Assembly: GCF_964340395.1 (NCBI RefSeq)
Contig: NC_135564.1
Span: 18,707,431-18,771,430, forward strand
Origin: Glandiceps talaboti
Lineage: Eukaryota; Hemichordata; Enteropneusta; Spengelidae
Length of the DNA stretch: 64,000 nt
Direction: 5' to 3'
The notes beneath the pieces are model-generated. The model was not told the DNA's origin. It ran no database searches and worked only from the letters and a program-made list of their open reading frames with translations. The position numbers and the translations under genes are program-made. Numbering within the stretch: the stretch's first letter is position 1; each line of letters begins with the position of its first letter. Below are positions 1 through 14,871 of the stretch, one piece after another.

Positions 1-122
1 AACATTCCAAATATGCGAAGTTAGGTCAGACCAAAGGATAATATGGGGGTGGTGGTGGTGATGGGTGGGGGAGGGGGTAGCAGCTATGATGCACTTTAAG
101 TACAATGTATTTGATATCATAC

Positions 123-3100
123 CTTAGGCAGTGGGAACTTGAGTTTGAGAACATCGGTATCTTTAGTCATTGGAACAACCAATCTGTTTGGTAGTACCAG
201 GAACTGAGACAGCTGATCTTCAATTATGTTTCTCAAAGAACCACTGTTAGGAGGGAATAAATTAGTTACTGGTTTAGTAATTGACTCAAAGTTTAGTAAT
301 ACCTAATGTAGTTGCTGCTTGTAGACCAAATCTGGGATTTGCTGGCTGTTTTGATATTATTTTTGCATAAATTGACGATGTTTGGAGTCTGTTTACAAAA
401 ATTGAAGTGTTTGGAATATGATTTTCATTTCATCTAGAGGGTGCTCAGAAATTATGGTACAATGGTGCTTGGCACCCTTTTAAATATACTCTAGAGAACA
501 CTGATTTACTTAAAATTTGATTCCTCAAGAACTGTAATGTAAGTATCGTTATTATCATTATCCTTAAATTCTACATCTCAATAATTTTGAATTTTCTTGG
601 TAAGTTTTACATATAAAGTCAAGTTCTCTAGAATGTGACAGAGAGTGCATTTTTACTCACCTTAATCCTGGGATGTCCAAGATATTGGCAATGTTGGTCA
701 TGTTGAAATCTAAATCCTTAAAAGGAAAGCATACAGTGTTGTGTAAATACACTTATCTTGCCAACTTCTTTTTGATGGCAAGACTAATGACATCATGGAG
801 TATGATTTACTGGGGTGATTTGGAACATTTTGACTCATATTTCAAGCACTGCAAACCAGTGATGTAGACTCGGGTTGTTGTGAGGTAGAACAGCCAGGGT
901 ATATAATCCATATTTTCTGTTCAAAGACAATAACTTGACAAGTCGTCTATGGAGGTTGTTCATTCTCATACATCACACCCAAACTATGGAACTCTTTGCC
1001 AATTGACACTCACCAAGCCTCCAGCCTGGATTGTTTCAAAACAAAACTGAAGACTTATTTGTTCACCCTGGTGCGCTTTAGCCATTCAGCGCCACTAAAC
1101 AGAACATTGCTCTGGAAATCGGTACTTTAAAAAAAATTTGATTGATTGATTGATTGATATCATATGGGACATAAGCCTTCACAACATCAAAGTGTATCTT
1201 ATTTGTCACAAACAATATGAGTCTGTACATAAGGATCAGATGCCTAACAAGAGGAGGGCAGATAGCATCCCTGTATGGCCATGCCCATACTGGGAATGTA
1301 ATATTTTTACTACATGCTGAGTGAATATTTATATGGTAGAAACTGTATATTGATTTTAGTACTTGGGATTTCCATTCAGTTACAGTAATCTGGCCTGATT
1401 ATCTTCTAGATGATCATGCTAGATTACTCATCATAATCTAGAAATCATGACCCTGACTAACAATTTTAAGGTATTACTTTTTCAAAATATTGGGTATTGC
1501 CCATAGGCAATAGTAGCTGTAGGTCAAGTATTCCTCATGTTCCAATCTCAATTAATGTCAGGGTTGTACATGTACATTGATGCATGTAATAACGAGTCTT
1601 CTTACATATGGTTCTTTTCTTACAATATCTACATGTATTATATATCCTTAGTGATGATTGGCTAACTTACCGGCATATTCAGGAAGTAGACAGTTATTGC
1701 TCCAATCAGAGGTACATTAGGAATCAGTGGTTTCATTTCAACCCTCAGAGTACCATGTAACTATTAGAAAACAAATTACAAACTGTGATCAGAGAGGAAG
1801 AGTACTTTCTCTAGGGATATATACATGGTCTATTTCTACCAACTATGTGAAAAAATAATTTGGCCTCCTTATTCATGGAGTGAAAAAATAACCTATCAAT
1901 GTACAAAAGTTCCAGTTATTCTAAAAAACATTAACAACTAAGATGTGATATTTACCATAACTACCCCTTGTAAGGCTAATCTGCACAATATTATAGTGTA
2001 AGAATGCTAACTGATTAAAACTATGACTTTTAACAACTTCGACTAAACTAAATATAGGTGGAGGGGCATGGGGGGGGGGGGGAGGTTAGATGGGGAGACA
2101 CATGTTCATTTCACTTCCTAGGTCACACAACTTTCTTGATAATGTTTATCATCCAAAAAAAAAACAATAGTATGGCTTGTATTGCGCTTTTGATCAGACA
2201 GACACTCAGATGTTATTTATTATCAATATTTTTCTTTGTTCAGCCAAGGAAAATACAAGTGACCTAAGGGGCCCTTGTCATTACGAGTCACGGAACGAGT
2301 AGTGACAACCCTTAGGTCACTAGTATTTTCCAGCTGAATGAAGAAAAATATTGGAGAATAACATCATTATACCAGCGCCAATAATATCAAAGAAAAATCG
2401 TGGAAAGTAATGGTAATTTTGACTCATATTTTGAACACAGCAGAACCAGTGACATAGACGTGCGTTGTCATGACACAGAACAAACAGAGTATATATTCCA
2501 TATTTTCTGTTCAACTTGGCTTGTGCATGGTCTAAATACTTGTTATACCTATGGTAAACTTACTACTGTATGCATACTATAGGAGTTAATAGATGATATA
2601 AAAACTAACCTGTACATCCTCTATACCAGCTTTGACTCTGGACAAACCTACTTCAATGTCACAATCACCTGCATAACTTGAATAAACAGACAAAAGAGAA
2701 AGAATTATCAGTAACAGTGGCCTTTGCTATCTCTAGCTATTGGTTTGGATAGCTAGAGGTTGTAGCATCACATGATCACAGAACTCTGGGTTATACTTAT
2801 AAGGTTAATGACTTCACTTGATGTCTTTTATGCAACCATGACAGTACAAATGGATGGGGGTGGGGGTGGGGGTGGGGGATAAGTACATAAGATAGGAAGA
2901 AAGTTGAGAATTATAGTCCATAAACATGTCTATGACTCTTTTTAATTTGTGTGATAACTACTATATAAGTGGATAAAATATCCTGGAACTACTATTAAAG
3001 TTGCTGGTTGGAGACTAAGTGTTTTAATTCCTATAGGTGAAACTTTGACTGAAGTGTGAAAATTAGTCTTAGATGCAAGCCACTTTGGTACTCATCATGT

Positions 3101-4070
3101 ACTCCTGCCACAAAAAGTGAGCTTTGACTATTTAGGAGGAAAATGATAGCATTTAGTCATGAGGCTGTTTTGATACATTGTGACCTCAAGTGTGGTATTA
3201 ACTATAATTATCACTGTTGTCAAAATGATGTCCAAAAGACAAATGAGGGATTGGTTTCCCCCCCTAGCTTATTCATCAAAGAAACTAATAGATGGTTTTG
3301 AAAGTAGAAACTGAGCAAAATGGTAGCTGATGTATATTGCAACAAAAAATACCAACTATAAACCATCAAATTTATCAGTTGACGTTAAAAAAATATCAGG
3401 TTTCACTTACTAGATGTCCAAGTCCATAATGATCTCATTTCTCTTGATATGCTCTGTGTATACTTTGACTCCACCAATCCTCAAAGGCTAATCAAATAAA
3501 AACAAAATTAAAAAAAAAATTAAAAAAACAGTAAAAAAAGAACGAAAAAGGTAAAAATGATGGACTCATTTCCAAAACAAGGACCATATGAAAATATTTT
3601 TGATTGACAATACTTCCTTTTCAAAATCAAATGTAACTTGTAAGCAATCAATTTGAAAGAAAAACAAAAGTCACTAATTACTTTCCTACATGAGGGCGCC
3701 ATATACTAAAATGTCATGGAATTGTCCTCATTGTGTTCAAATGTTTTATCTTATTTAATTCATGCATATTTTTGTTTGACAATATAGTCAATCACAGCCA
3801 AATAAAATGCTTGAGTTTATGCTTAAAGTAACACTACTGACAGAAATAACTAAAGAAAAACAAAAGTCATTGACTATCACGCTGTGTGAGGGCGCTATAT
3901 AATATAATAGCACATGTTAGCATTGCACACACCCTTTCTCCAAGGTCTATCTTCTCAAAGCGAAATGAACTTAGTGATGACGGCAAATTCTCTTTGATAG
4001 ATGGCTCCACAGTATTTCTCAGAACATTCTCTACATAGTCTCCAAGGAATGGCCACATCTGTTTCACAAT
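123..4070 (-). CDS. ESYT2: ESYT exons 3-8: SMP lipid-transfer domain
   Basis: Exons 3933-4070, 3411-3487, 2610-2676, 1671-1760, 661-716 and 123-243 encode the core of the SMP (synaptotagmin-like, mitochondrial, lipid-binding) beta-barrel that forms a dimeric lipid groove. Phases agree at every join: exon 4 ends with two bases, completed as Tyr by exon 5; exon 7 ends AG and is completed as Ser by exon 8. The last exon ends FPLPK with donor GTATGA, just where the linker to C2A starts in the family. Introns here are short (0.3-1.0 kb) and hold a LINE tail, MITE-A copies and a 155-165 bp tandem triplication. Confidence 0.92.
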
Positions 4071-7000
4071 CTGGAGGACAACAAGAGGTAAACTATTCGG
4101 TCTCAAACACCAATATTCACATACAAAATAAACAATTTAGAGGACGGCAAGTTGAAAAGAATATTCAGTCTAAACCACCAATATACACAGGTAAATGTGA
4201 GGTGAAGCCATAGCAAGGTTCCAACTGATTGGAAAGCATTATATAAATATATTTTGTTTTAAAGTAAACTTTTGATGCAAACACAAACTTGAACATAGCT
4301 ACCTGAATTTTCGACTGCGAACTTCAGTTTTTCAGGTAACAATTTTCAATTAGTGTTTGAAACAAAATACATTTTGATACAGTGGTTTACCAACACAGAT
4401 GTATTTTTAATTGAAGATAAATATATAGCTATATTTTATTCATATAATCATAAAAAATACATGCAATATGTCTTTTTTGTCAATTGTTTTATAACCAATG
4501 GGATTGAACTTTATAAAATGTGTCATGTTGTCTACTGGTAAAATACATTACCAACACAGATGTATTTTTAATTGAAGATAAATTTATTTTACTTATATAA
4601 TCATAAAAATACAAACAGCATGTCTTCCCCCCCCCCCCCACCCCATTGTTTCCTAACTAATGACAGTAAACTTTATAAAGTGATTCATGTCTACTGGTAA
4701 AATATTTTACAAACTGAGATGTACTTTTATTTGACGATAAGTTTATTTCATTCATCTAATCATTACAACGCACAACATGGTATTTTGTCCATAGTTTCGT
4801 AACTATGAGGGTGAATTTTATAACATGCTTCATGTCTACTGGTAAAAAGTTTAATGTTGATGGGATCATTTCAGAAACTCAGAACATACACCCAAAAGCA
4901 CCAGATTTATATGCTCAAAGTTTCTGGTAAAGACAACATCTCTGCAGAGAAAAACAAATTGTTCTTGTAGAGTTTTAGTTATTAGGATGGGAATTGTTGA
5001 TAAATCTAAGTTTGGTACTTACACTGTTCAGCCATTCTGCTCTCTCTACATCAGGGAAGAAAACCTGAAATCAAACAGACAAAAGAAATCGTATTTGTGG
5101 CTGATACATGGGGCATCATGGACTTGAAGCTCAAAACAAATTGAAAATCAGACCTATCCTTTTGAAGTTAAACTTAAAGTGTTTTTGCATAAAATTAATT
5201 GGTTTGGAATATGAAATTACATGAGGGTTTGGTGCCATTGTTATATTGTTCATGGAGAATACTGGATGTACACAAAGCTATTTGTGAGACAATGTCCATG
5301 TAATCTATAATCAAGAAACTGTAATCAACATTGCAAGTGTTACCAATGTTAATAAGGATTTTTAACTCCATCCAAAGGTCAAAAAGTTTAAATAGGGATG
5401 GCCATGTACAACTACAAGGACGCTATATTTTCACAGCTGACAAGTCTTCCACTTTTAGCAAATGCAACCTTGCATAAACCACTGAATCGATCTTTATGAT
5501 TTATTATGATTCAAAAATTCCACCTGAGATAACAATATCATTAAATTTTCATATCTTTTATTTATTCTCTATCTTCATTAAAAGTGAAAATGATAATATT
5601 AATTGAACATGGTATCATTTCCATACATGAGCTGCAAATATGTTTTTACATGATAAAGCTGAACAAAGGGTATAACATAAAATAGATTGATATCAATTAT
5701 AATTACGATATTTTCAAATATGTTTTATCAGTTACACTATATCATTTGTTGAATAGATGAGATTAAATCATATACTGTCATGTGGTGTACTGAAAACTTC
5801 TCACCTCCAAATAATTATATTATAAATTCATCTGAATATGTACCGTATGAGCGATTAATAAAAATATGAATAGTTATACTTCATAATTGTGCTATACGTG
5901 TAATTACCCTGACAGGAGAATACATGGTGTAAATAGAACTCATGGAAACAAATGATATACATGTATATATTGAGCATACTGATCACTTTAACATATATCA
6001 TCAGATGTGGTAATGCCCCCCCCCCCCCCCCCCCATATTATCATTTAATTTGTACAACTACAAGACAACTAGTGAACTGTTAATGTACATTCATACCTGT
6101 ACTTCATAACTGTGCTAACATGTAATTGGTCAGTCAGGAGAGTACATTGCACAAATTGCAGCGAATGCTGTATACAGAGCATGCTAGTCACTTTACATGT
6201 AATCACTTGCTTAGTCTCTACCAATGTTCTATTATCATTTAATTTGAATAAGACAACTAGTGGACAATGTATGAATGTACAACATGTACTATCATACTTC
6301 ATACTAGTGTCACACATGACGTAACTACCCTGTCACCTGTCAGAACAGTACATGCTGTGTATCAGTAACATTATCATAGGAAATAGTATATATACAGATC
6401 ATACTAAACACTTTATAAACATCCGTATTAACACACAGTAATATCACAATGCTTCTGTTTCCTCTTCCTTCCATTATACATTAGAGTACCACTATAATCA
6501 GATGAAAGCTTTCCCCATTTTTCAACAAGACAGGGTTCACAGATCAGTAACACCATCTGTACTTACTAGTTGGTTATGAGACCGTGAAAGTAACTTACAT
6601 GCGGGATGTCTTGATACCATTTGTTGTGAATTCAACAAAGGCCAGGGAGAGTAAATCGCAAGTTGTCTCACTAGTGTTTTTGTATCAATGGAGTCATAAG
6701 GGTCACATAAGACCATTCCCTTGTTCAGGACTTACTTTTTCTATAGCTCTGCCAAAGGCCCAGACATCAGTCTTTCGTACATTGTACTTAAATTTTATCC
6801 TAAATCAGAATTGGGCCTTAAGCGGTCTACTAGTACTAATACTGTATGTTTCATTATGTCAAGACAAGAAAGTGCTCAGATATTACAAGTGGGTTTTGTA
6901 CCGATGGAGAGGCACTGGGCACTGTATATTGTGCTCATGTTATCTTTGAGCTTCATCATAACATATTACAAATGTAAGAAATTACATACCAGATGGTCAC

Positions 7001-10000
7001 CTATGGGTTTTGATCAATTTTATCTAACATTCTATCTTCTGTAGAATTTCATAAATGAGGTTGTCTGTCATATTAAGCTTTTATCCAGCCTGTATCTGTG
7101 TTACAACATGTTACATTTCTCAATACACGAGACTTTATGCTTTTTTTTTTAATTTGTCATCTTTCATGCTTTAAACAGGAAACTTAGTTTTGTTCTGTAC
7201 ATGTATGTGTATGTATGTATTCAATGCTACAGAATCTATGGTATATCATATCAGTGTCAGTACATTTCAGCTATCCTTGTTCTGTGTATCCACTGACTAC
7301 AGGGTGTGCGGTATTAATATAATACACTGCAGGTAATTTATACTAAGTTTTATATACACATACTAACCACACAGAAGCCCTTAAGTACATAGAGTTATGA
7401 GTACACACATTTTAAATATAATTTAAATACCTACATAACTATAATATTATTATAAAACATAATTCTTAGCATGTTGTTGATGCCATTTTGACATTATATA
7501 ATATTGTATGATTGTAATGTATCGTATGTTGGTTTCTCTTCTTGTGAAGGCTTAATAAATAAATAAATAAAAAATAAATAAATAATAATATAACTATTCA
7601 TTTATACATATGCAAAATGTTCCATTCAAAACAAGCTGGTGACCCACCAAATTTCTTTTATTATTTCAAAAGGACCAGGAACAAGCTATCATATGGCAAG
7701 GTATGGAGAGAATTGAAGGACTTTGATTGTCAGGAAATCTGTCCATGAGGTGCATTTTACCCTAGGGTTGAAATGATATGATTTTACCTTGATCTATGGA
7801 TAATGCAGTCAAATCCAACCAGCATTTAATACAATCCATGTAGTAATGATATTATTAGACTAGACTATATTTATCCAAAATTTAGTCTACATTCTTTGCT
7901 GAAAGTGGCACCTGGAAAATGGATTGTCTTTTTTTATGTCAACTGCTTCATTAATTCGCCCATCCCATTTGCACATCACAAAGGGCTATGATGCACAAAG
8001 GGTCATATGTTCATATTATTACATGAGGGTTCTGTAACTGTTTTCAACAGAAATGACTAGTACATGTATGGCTACTGCAGTGTTATAGTTAGGATGGTAT
8101 AAAGTGTAGGTAAAATCTACCCAAAACCCCGGGCATTTAAATTTATACCAGTGTTGCACACACCAAAATTAAGGTACATGGTATTGACATTTATGCAACC
8201 TTGACCAGATTACCATTGGATCTATCATTGCCATACCAGGATTCTAAAACCTTAAATTAAAGCACTGGATTATTTACATGTACTGCATCATTTTAGAGAT
8301 ATGCTTTGTAGCTTTCCAAATCAAACCACTTTCATTTTGCATTTTTTTTGGTGAAATATGGATGACAGATGAGAGAAGTGAAAAACCTGAAAAGGGAAGG
8401 GGAGGGGTGGGGTGGATGGGTGGTGGGGTGACATGTCTACTCATTGTGATTTTTTTTTTCAATAGGTTGGAATAATCATGTTCGGAACTTTTATGGTACA
8501 GAAAAAACATTGAGTCTTTAGTAGGTAGGTTAACCACTTTATCATATTCGTAATACCAGTAAAGTTTTATAATTATGTTCTTTTAATTTCTGCAAGTAAT
8601 TTATCAACAGTGCAATCATTATGTACGAGTATACCTGGTCCACCAAAATATATATCAAAATATCATATCACACAGCCACAACTGTGCACTTTCTCACATA
8701 CATACATGTACACACCCTGTTTATCATCATTTCAACATGTACTAGGCATTATGAGAACTTGTTCTAAAATTACAATACAAATACCAATCTGTACCAGCAA
8801 ACCTAACTTTCCAGGGTACGTATAACAATGTATTTACACGCAGTCTTTCATCTCTGTTCGCACCCGTTGTATTATCATAACAAGATATTTATTATCTCTT
8901 ATTAGATGCAAACCTGTATGAAATGGGCTACAAATTGGAGACACCAAGCTTTACATCAAACTATTAATACAATTGATGATTAATTTTTCAGTTGCAGGTG
9001 GCCATTTCACAGTCTAATGTAAGACCAGGTACATGTACATGTGATATACTTAAACTTTTAAAGTCCTGGTTCTCATATTGGACATTTAGTGCCCTCTTAT
9101 CAGTGGAGCCATAAGGTTTACATAGGACCATTCTTTTGTTCTAGACCAATTTTTTCTATAGTTCTGACAAACAACTGTTTTTCTCACCTAACTGTGCCTC
9201 TAAGCCAGTTTGACGCACCACTGATGCACACAATATCTAGTGACACACTAAAATTTGGTGTTCACCTATCCAGATCTTACTATGTGGTAACTCACAAGAA
9301 ATGCCAGTTTTTATCATTTGGACTCACAACAACAAAATTTGGCTATCATTAGAGGGCACACTGATCCTACCCTAAACTGGACCTTTACATTTATTTTCTT
9401 GGTTAATATAAAAAGTTAACTTTGAAATTCTTTGTAACAACAGCATTCTTAATAATTGCAAGCTACAACTATTACACAATATTATGATCCAGTTAATAAA
9501 TATAGACATTTCATCAAAGGAAACCACATTTTGATGGTTTCTTTACTAATCTTAACTAAAACAAACAGGACATTTATCAGTATTATTATTATTATTATGA
9601 CAAAAAAAAAAGTCATCAAATTTACCAGCTACACTTAGAAAAGTATTTTTCATTTTAAACATTGTACAGCAAATCAGTTTACAGATCAGTTTAGAAATGC
9701 CAGTGGTGATTATATACATACAAAGGTCATGAACAGAATGATATGACCTTGGCCTTTTAAAAAATTGCTACCTGTCACACAATAATATCTTTTTAGATCA
9801 ATTTGTAATTCAGATAACATATCATATAGTACAATGAGGCATTTTATCATTCTTTCAAAAATATGGCATAGAATCATGTTAATATTATGTTAATACATGA
9901 TAATCATGTTAATCATGTTAATCATGTTAATACATCAATTCTGCTTTGCTGATTACATAACATTTTGATATATGTTATTAGGTAACATTCTGATACTAGT

Positions 10001-13000
10001 ATCGTTTTACATAATTGAGAAAGATTATAAAATTTAGTACTGTGCCCTCTTCATTAATATTCCTATAAACTTGACCCCAAAGTCTGAATCCTATGGTTGT
10101 TATACTTTGTACAATCTATAAGTGGAACAAATATAAGGATTATAGGATCATTCTTTTGTTCAAAACCAACTTTTTTCTATAACTCTAACCATTGTCAACT
10201 ATTTCTATCAAATAATTTTTTATCCTAAGGCCTAAAAAAATAATTGTGTGGTTCCAATTTTAGAATAGGTGAGTAGGTAGATTTAAAAAAAAAAATTCTT
10301 TTTAATGTGTGAGTGTCTGTCTAGTTCAGGTAATTATGTTTTCCACATGGTCTCTGTGTTATTGGTTTCTTTCTATCAGATGTACAGCCATTACAGATTG
10401 GAAGAACATTATATATTGTCTTTTTAAGTTGATGTCAGTTTCGACATCCACTAGCCTTCACAATTTTCGTGACCTTCATTTTATTTTTTCTTGAATAGGT
10501 AAAATAAAAGTTTAGGGTTGACAGTGAAAAACTAGGTGGGGGTCGGTTAACTGGAACCGAATAATTTTTTTAGGACTAATCTGACATTGGCCTTTAAATT
10601 TTATAACCTGAATAGACCACCATGTAACAATGAGAATATTAGATTATACTTATAATTTATAGTCTCTAAATCATAAACTATTGTCAAACCAATTACACTA
10701 ACCCACTTTTCATTATCTAGCTATCAAATAACCACACAGAATCATTTTAGCCATAATTCAAATAGTCAAATCTACAGAATGTTTCCATTATGTTACTATC
10801 TGTCTGTATACACAATACTGTATCTAATCTATACATAGACGAAACAGTAATATGATATGAGGTTAATATTATATACCTTCTGCTATGAAGGAAAATATCA
10901 TACACAGATGTTATAAATTCCACTGTTGATGATTGCATACTGGCATTTTCAGGGGTCAAGCTATTTACAGCTATAATTCATAACTATATTTGATTGCATG
11001 AACTCTAAATCATCACACTTGACTTGACTTTGGTATTTAGATTGCTGAAGAGTATACAACTTACAAGTTATAACACATATGCAGAAATAGAATTGTCATG
11101 AAGTATTTGAAATACATGTCTTGCTATTTTTGTATCATATTCCAGGTTAGAGCAAGGTGTGCGTGGGCATGTGCATGTGTGTGTATGTATCATAATTGAT
11201 GGCCAAGAATGAGAAAGGTCAAGACCTTCTGTGTGAACACTGAAAGGATAGGCATTATGTCTCTTTGCAGTTGTTCCAGGCCATCAATATACAACTTTTT
11301 AATGTGTGTGAGTGTGGTTTGCTTAACAGAGAATCCAGTCATTTGGGGATTTTGCTTTCACTTTCCCCTACCACGCCTGACATTTCACTAACATTTGCTT
11401 ATTCAAACTAAAGTTAGATTATGATTTCCTGCAGTGATATTGAATATGGTAATTATGTGTACAGCATATATATACATTTGTAGCTCAATCGTTCAAGTTA
11501 GTTCTAATTATATGGTGATGCTATTGATGTTACCTCACAGTGGGAAAAGATTTTCACCTGAATTCTGGCCAGATTAGCTTCAAATAAATGTAAATGGCCA
11601 TTGGCAAAATCTCACGTGTGGCAGGGGAATGACGCAAACAAAATCCTCACACAACCAGATTCTAGGCTAGAGTACAGTGTGTTTGTAGGGGATGGAGACT
11701 ACTACAATTCTATGATCAAGAAATGAAAGTTCTCATACAGATCGCATTAAAACAGGAAAATAATTACATGAAATATTTAACAAAAGGAGGCACTGTTCAA
11801 AGGAAATGGGGAAAGATTCTTTAATAATCTGAATCAGTAATGGAGACATACATGTATACACTATAGTCACCTGCCACAGATAGAGTATAACTAATGTAGC
11901 CTCTGACCGACAGCAGTAACATGACACCTAAATTATTGCCCTACTAGATTTAAATTTTGACACAAAACAAAGCCACTGACATACAGGATTTAAGGCAATA
12001 TTATCTTTCTAAAGTTCAACAAGAAATGAAAATACTGGGTGTGATAAGTGAATAGTTAAATATTAACTCTGCTTACAAAAAAAACTCCTCCAGTATTCTT
12101 GTACTCTTTTCTTTTACTTTAAGACCTTAAATTTTAATTTCAGAAAAACAGTGCAGAGAATTTACATTCCAGATCTACTTTTCATCATGAAATAAGGCTG
12201 TGATTAATAGTACTCCACAGATTAAACTTTGGCAAATTTTACCAAAAACTTTAATTTTGACATTCTATTCACTCTAAATGGCTAAAATACAGACTACTGT
12301 TTGGAATTCTAGCTAAAGTGATGAAAAGAACTTTTTGTATATAATTTTATGATATGGCTGATTATTCAATACATTGCAAAAAGATGGAAAAAGTGTAAAA
12401 AGTTTGTTATTGTATGTACAATAACAAACATTTATACATTGTTTATTGTTTTGTAGTTTATTGAGTTATGAATATAGACTTAGTATATGTTATTTCACAT
12501 TATTTTTTCAAGTAGAAAATTATAGTGAAGCTGTTTTATCAAATAAAAAGCCAAAATAAATACCAAATTCTCATCCATATGGCCACTTTAAGAAATAGAA
12601 TGATGTGTGCTTTGCATATAACACACCCTGTTAGCAGCTCATATCAATTTCATATTTCGGTAACATCTATCATACTAAAAAGTATGAATTGAAGTATTAT
12701 GCCTCTGATATTGATTTCTATTTTGATAGTCAGAAGAGGAGACAAATGCAAATAAGGTGTGATTTTAATAGGTAAGCAAAGACTAACTGCTAATTAGCCA
12801 TTGTAAGTGTGAGTACACTAATAGTATAAGTTACAACAGCATAAATAACAGAATTGAGTAACATCTGGATATAGCTATAACAAATATGGTCGTAATTAAA
12901 ATATGTAAAAGTATAGGAAATCCACTGATATATATCTTAACTGTATCCCTTAGGACAACAGATGTGTGCACCATGAATAATGATGACTTGAAAATACACA

Positions 13001-13653
13001 AATACTGAAGAAATAACTTTCACTTACTTTCACAGGATGTTTATAAAATTACAGAATTCAAAATATCAGAAGGAAAACAGCGAAATCAAATCACACTGAG
13101 ATAATAGTAAGAGTTAAATTTAACTTATTATTGTTCATGGAACTTTGAATTCCCGTGTGTTAATAATTATTTTGTATGGTACTTTGGTAGGTTTCACGGT
13201 CTTTAATGTTATGTTAATCAGTTGTGATATTCAGACAAATATAAGTACATTGTACAAGTTTATTATATGTTGCTGGTTAAAAGGAACTAAAATTAACCAT
13301 CTTCTTGTCCATATGGACTGTCTGATGACAGTAGCATGTTGTGTAAGTCTAGCACAGCCATCAATTTTCGCATAATATTCAAATATATGTTATCTAACCC
13401 ATGTCATTTATCAGTAGTCATCCATGAATGATAGCTTAAAGATAAATTCTGAAAAATGACAAGTTGGAATTTTAAAAGCTTTTATTTTATACTGTACTAC
13501 TCACACATATATTTGACACATACACTTACAGAATGAATTTTAGTACAGATATATATACAGATGTAGACAGACATATGATGTATATTAATTATATGCACAG
13601 ACACTGGAACACATAGACATGTACATACAGAGACACAGATACAGATATACGCA

Positions 13654-13701
<48 letters not shown>

Positions 13702-14812
13702 TGCACCCAAAGACATACACACATATACATACATACATACATACATACATATAAATATCAACACTTTCTCATGATACATCACAACATCATGTGATCGCAA
13801 TATGTCAGAGAATTCAACTTTGTTCTGGTCGATGTCACTTAACATTCACCCAACCTCTGAAGGAAAAGAAAAACAGTGTAATTAACACAACATACACTAT
13901 CTGTTTCAATTTATGTCTGCCATACACCATTTCAAAACAACATTCAACTCAAATTTTATAATATTTTAATGAGTCTAGTCTGGCATTTAAATGTTACTAT
14001 CTCGCATTCTATGCATACTTTGATGGCAAAAACAAAATTGCATACTTGACATTTTAACACAGAAACCATTAATACATATCCCTTGCAATGCCCGTCATCA
14101 ATTTTTAACCACAAGTCTAGAAAGTGTGTCAATTCAACTAATAAGACTGCAGGAGTTGATGAACATTTTTCCTCTGAATTATGAGAATAATTTTGGAATT
14201 ATTTTAATACATAATTTTTTTAGGATGATTATACACTTGTAAAATCAACTGCATAACATAACCAGTATTAAACAAGTGTGAAGTAATCAAGATTACATTT
14301 CTAAACTGAAATGTTTGTAAGTTGTGGAGTTCATAAGTTTTTATTTTACTGGTGTGAAAATACTTCATAAAACCCTGATTACATTCAGAATGTTAATGTC
14401 AGTACATGCCTTTGATGGCATTAAAAATAGTTTTCTGGAATGGTTAGCTCAGGTGATGCCATAATAGGGGTTTCCTCTTCCTCGACATTTAGTATACTAA
14501 TAATATAATCTACAAGACTACATCATGTCATAGAATTATTTCTATATTGTGCCTGAATACTAAGTTTGAATTCTGCTGATAACAAGTCATGAAGTATTAA
14601 ACTTCAGTAGGAACTCTACAAAACTAGCAAAAAATAATAACCCTTCCTCCCCCCCAAGGGCACACAAATACACAGACATAGACAGACAGAGACAGAGACA
14701 GAGACATGTACAGAGACAGACAGACACATGATAGACACAGACACATGCATAGACAGACACAGATCAGACACATGCACACGCACAGACAGACAGAGATACA
14801 AGCACACGCACG

Positions 14813-14871
<59 letters not shown>

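Noticed and set aside
6584-7044. Overlapping frames of 121 and 107 codons
   Set aside because: Overlap a diverged dispersed repeat (TCATAAGG...GACCATTC...TTGTTC, also at 9103 and 10115); no conserved domain.
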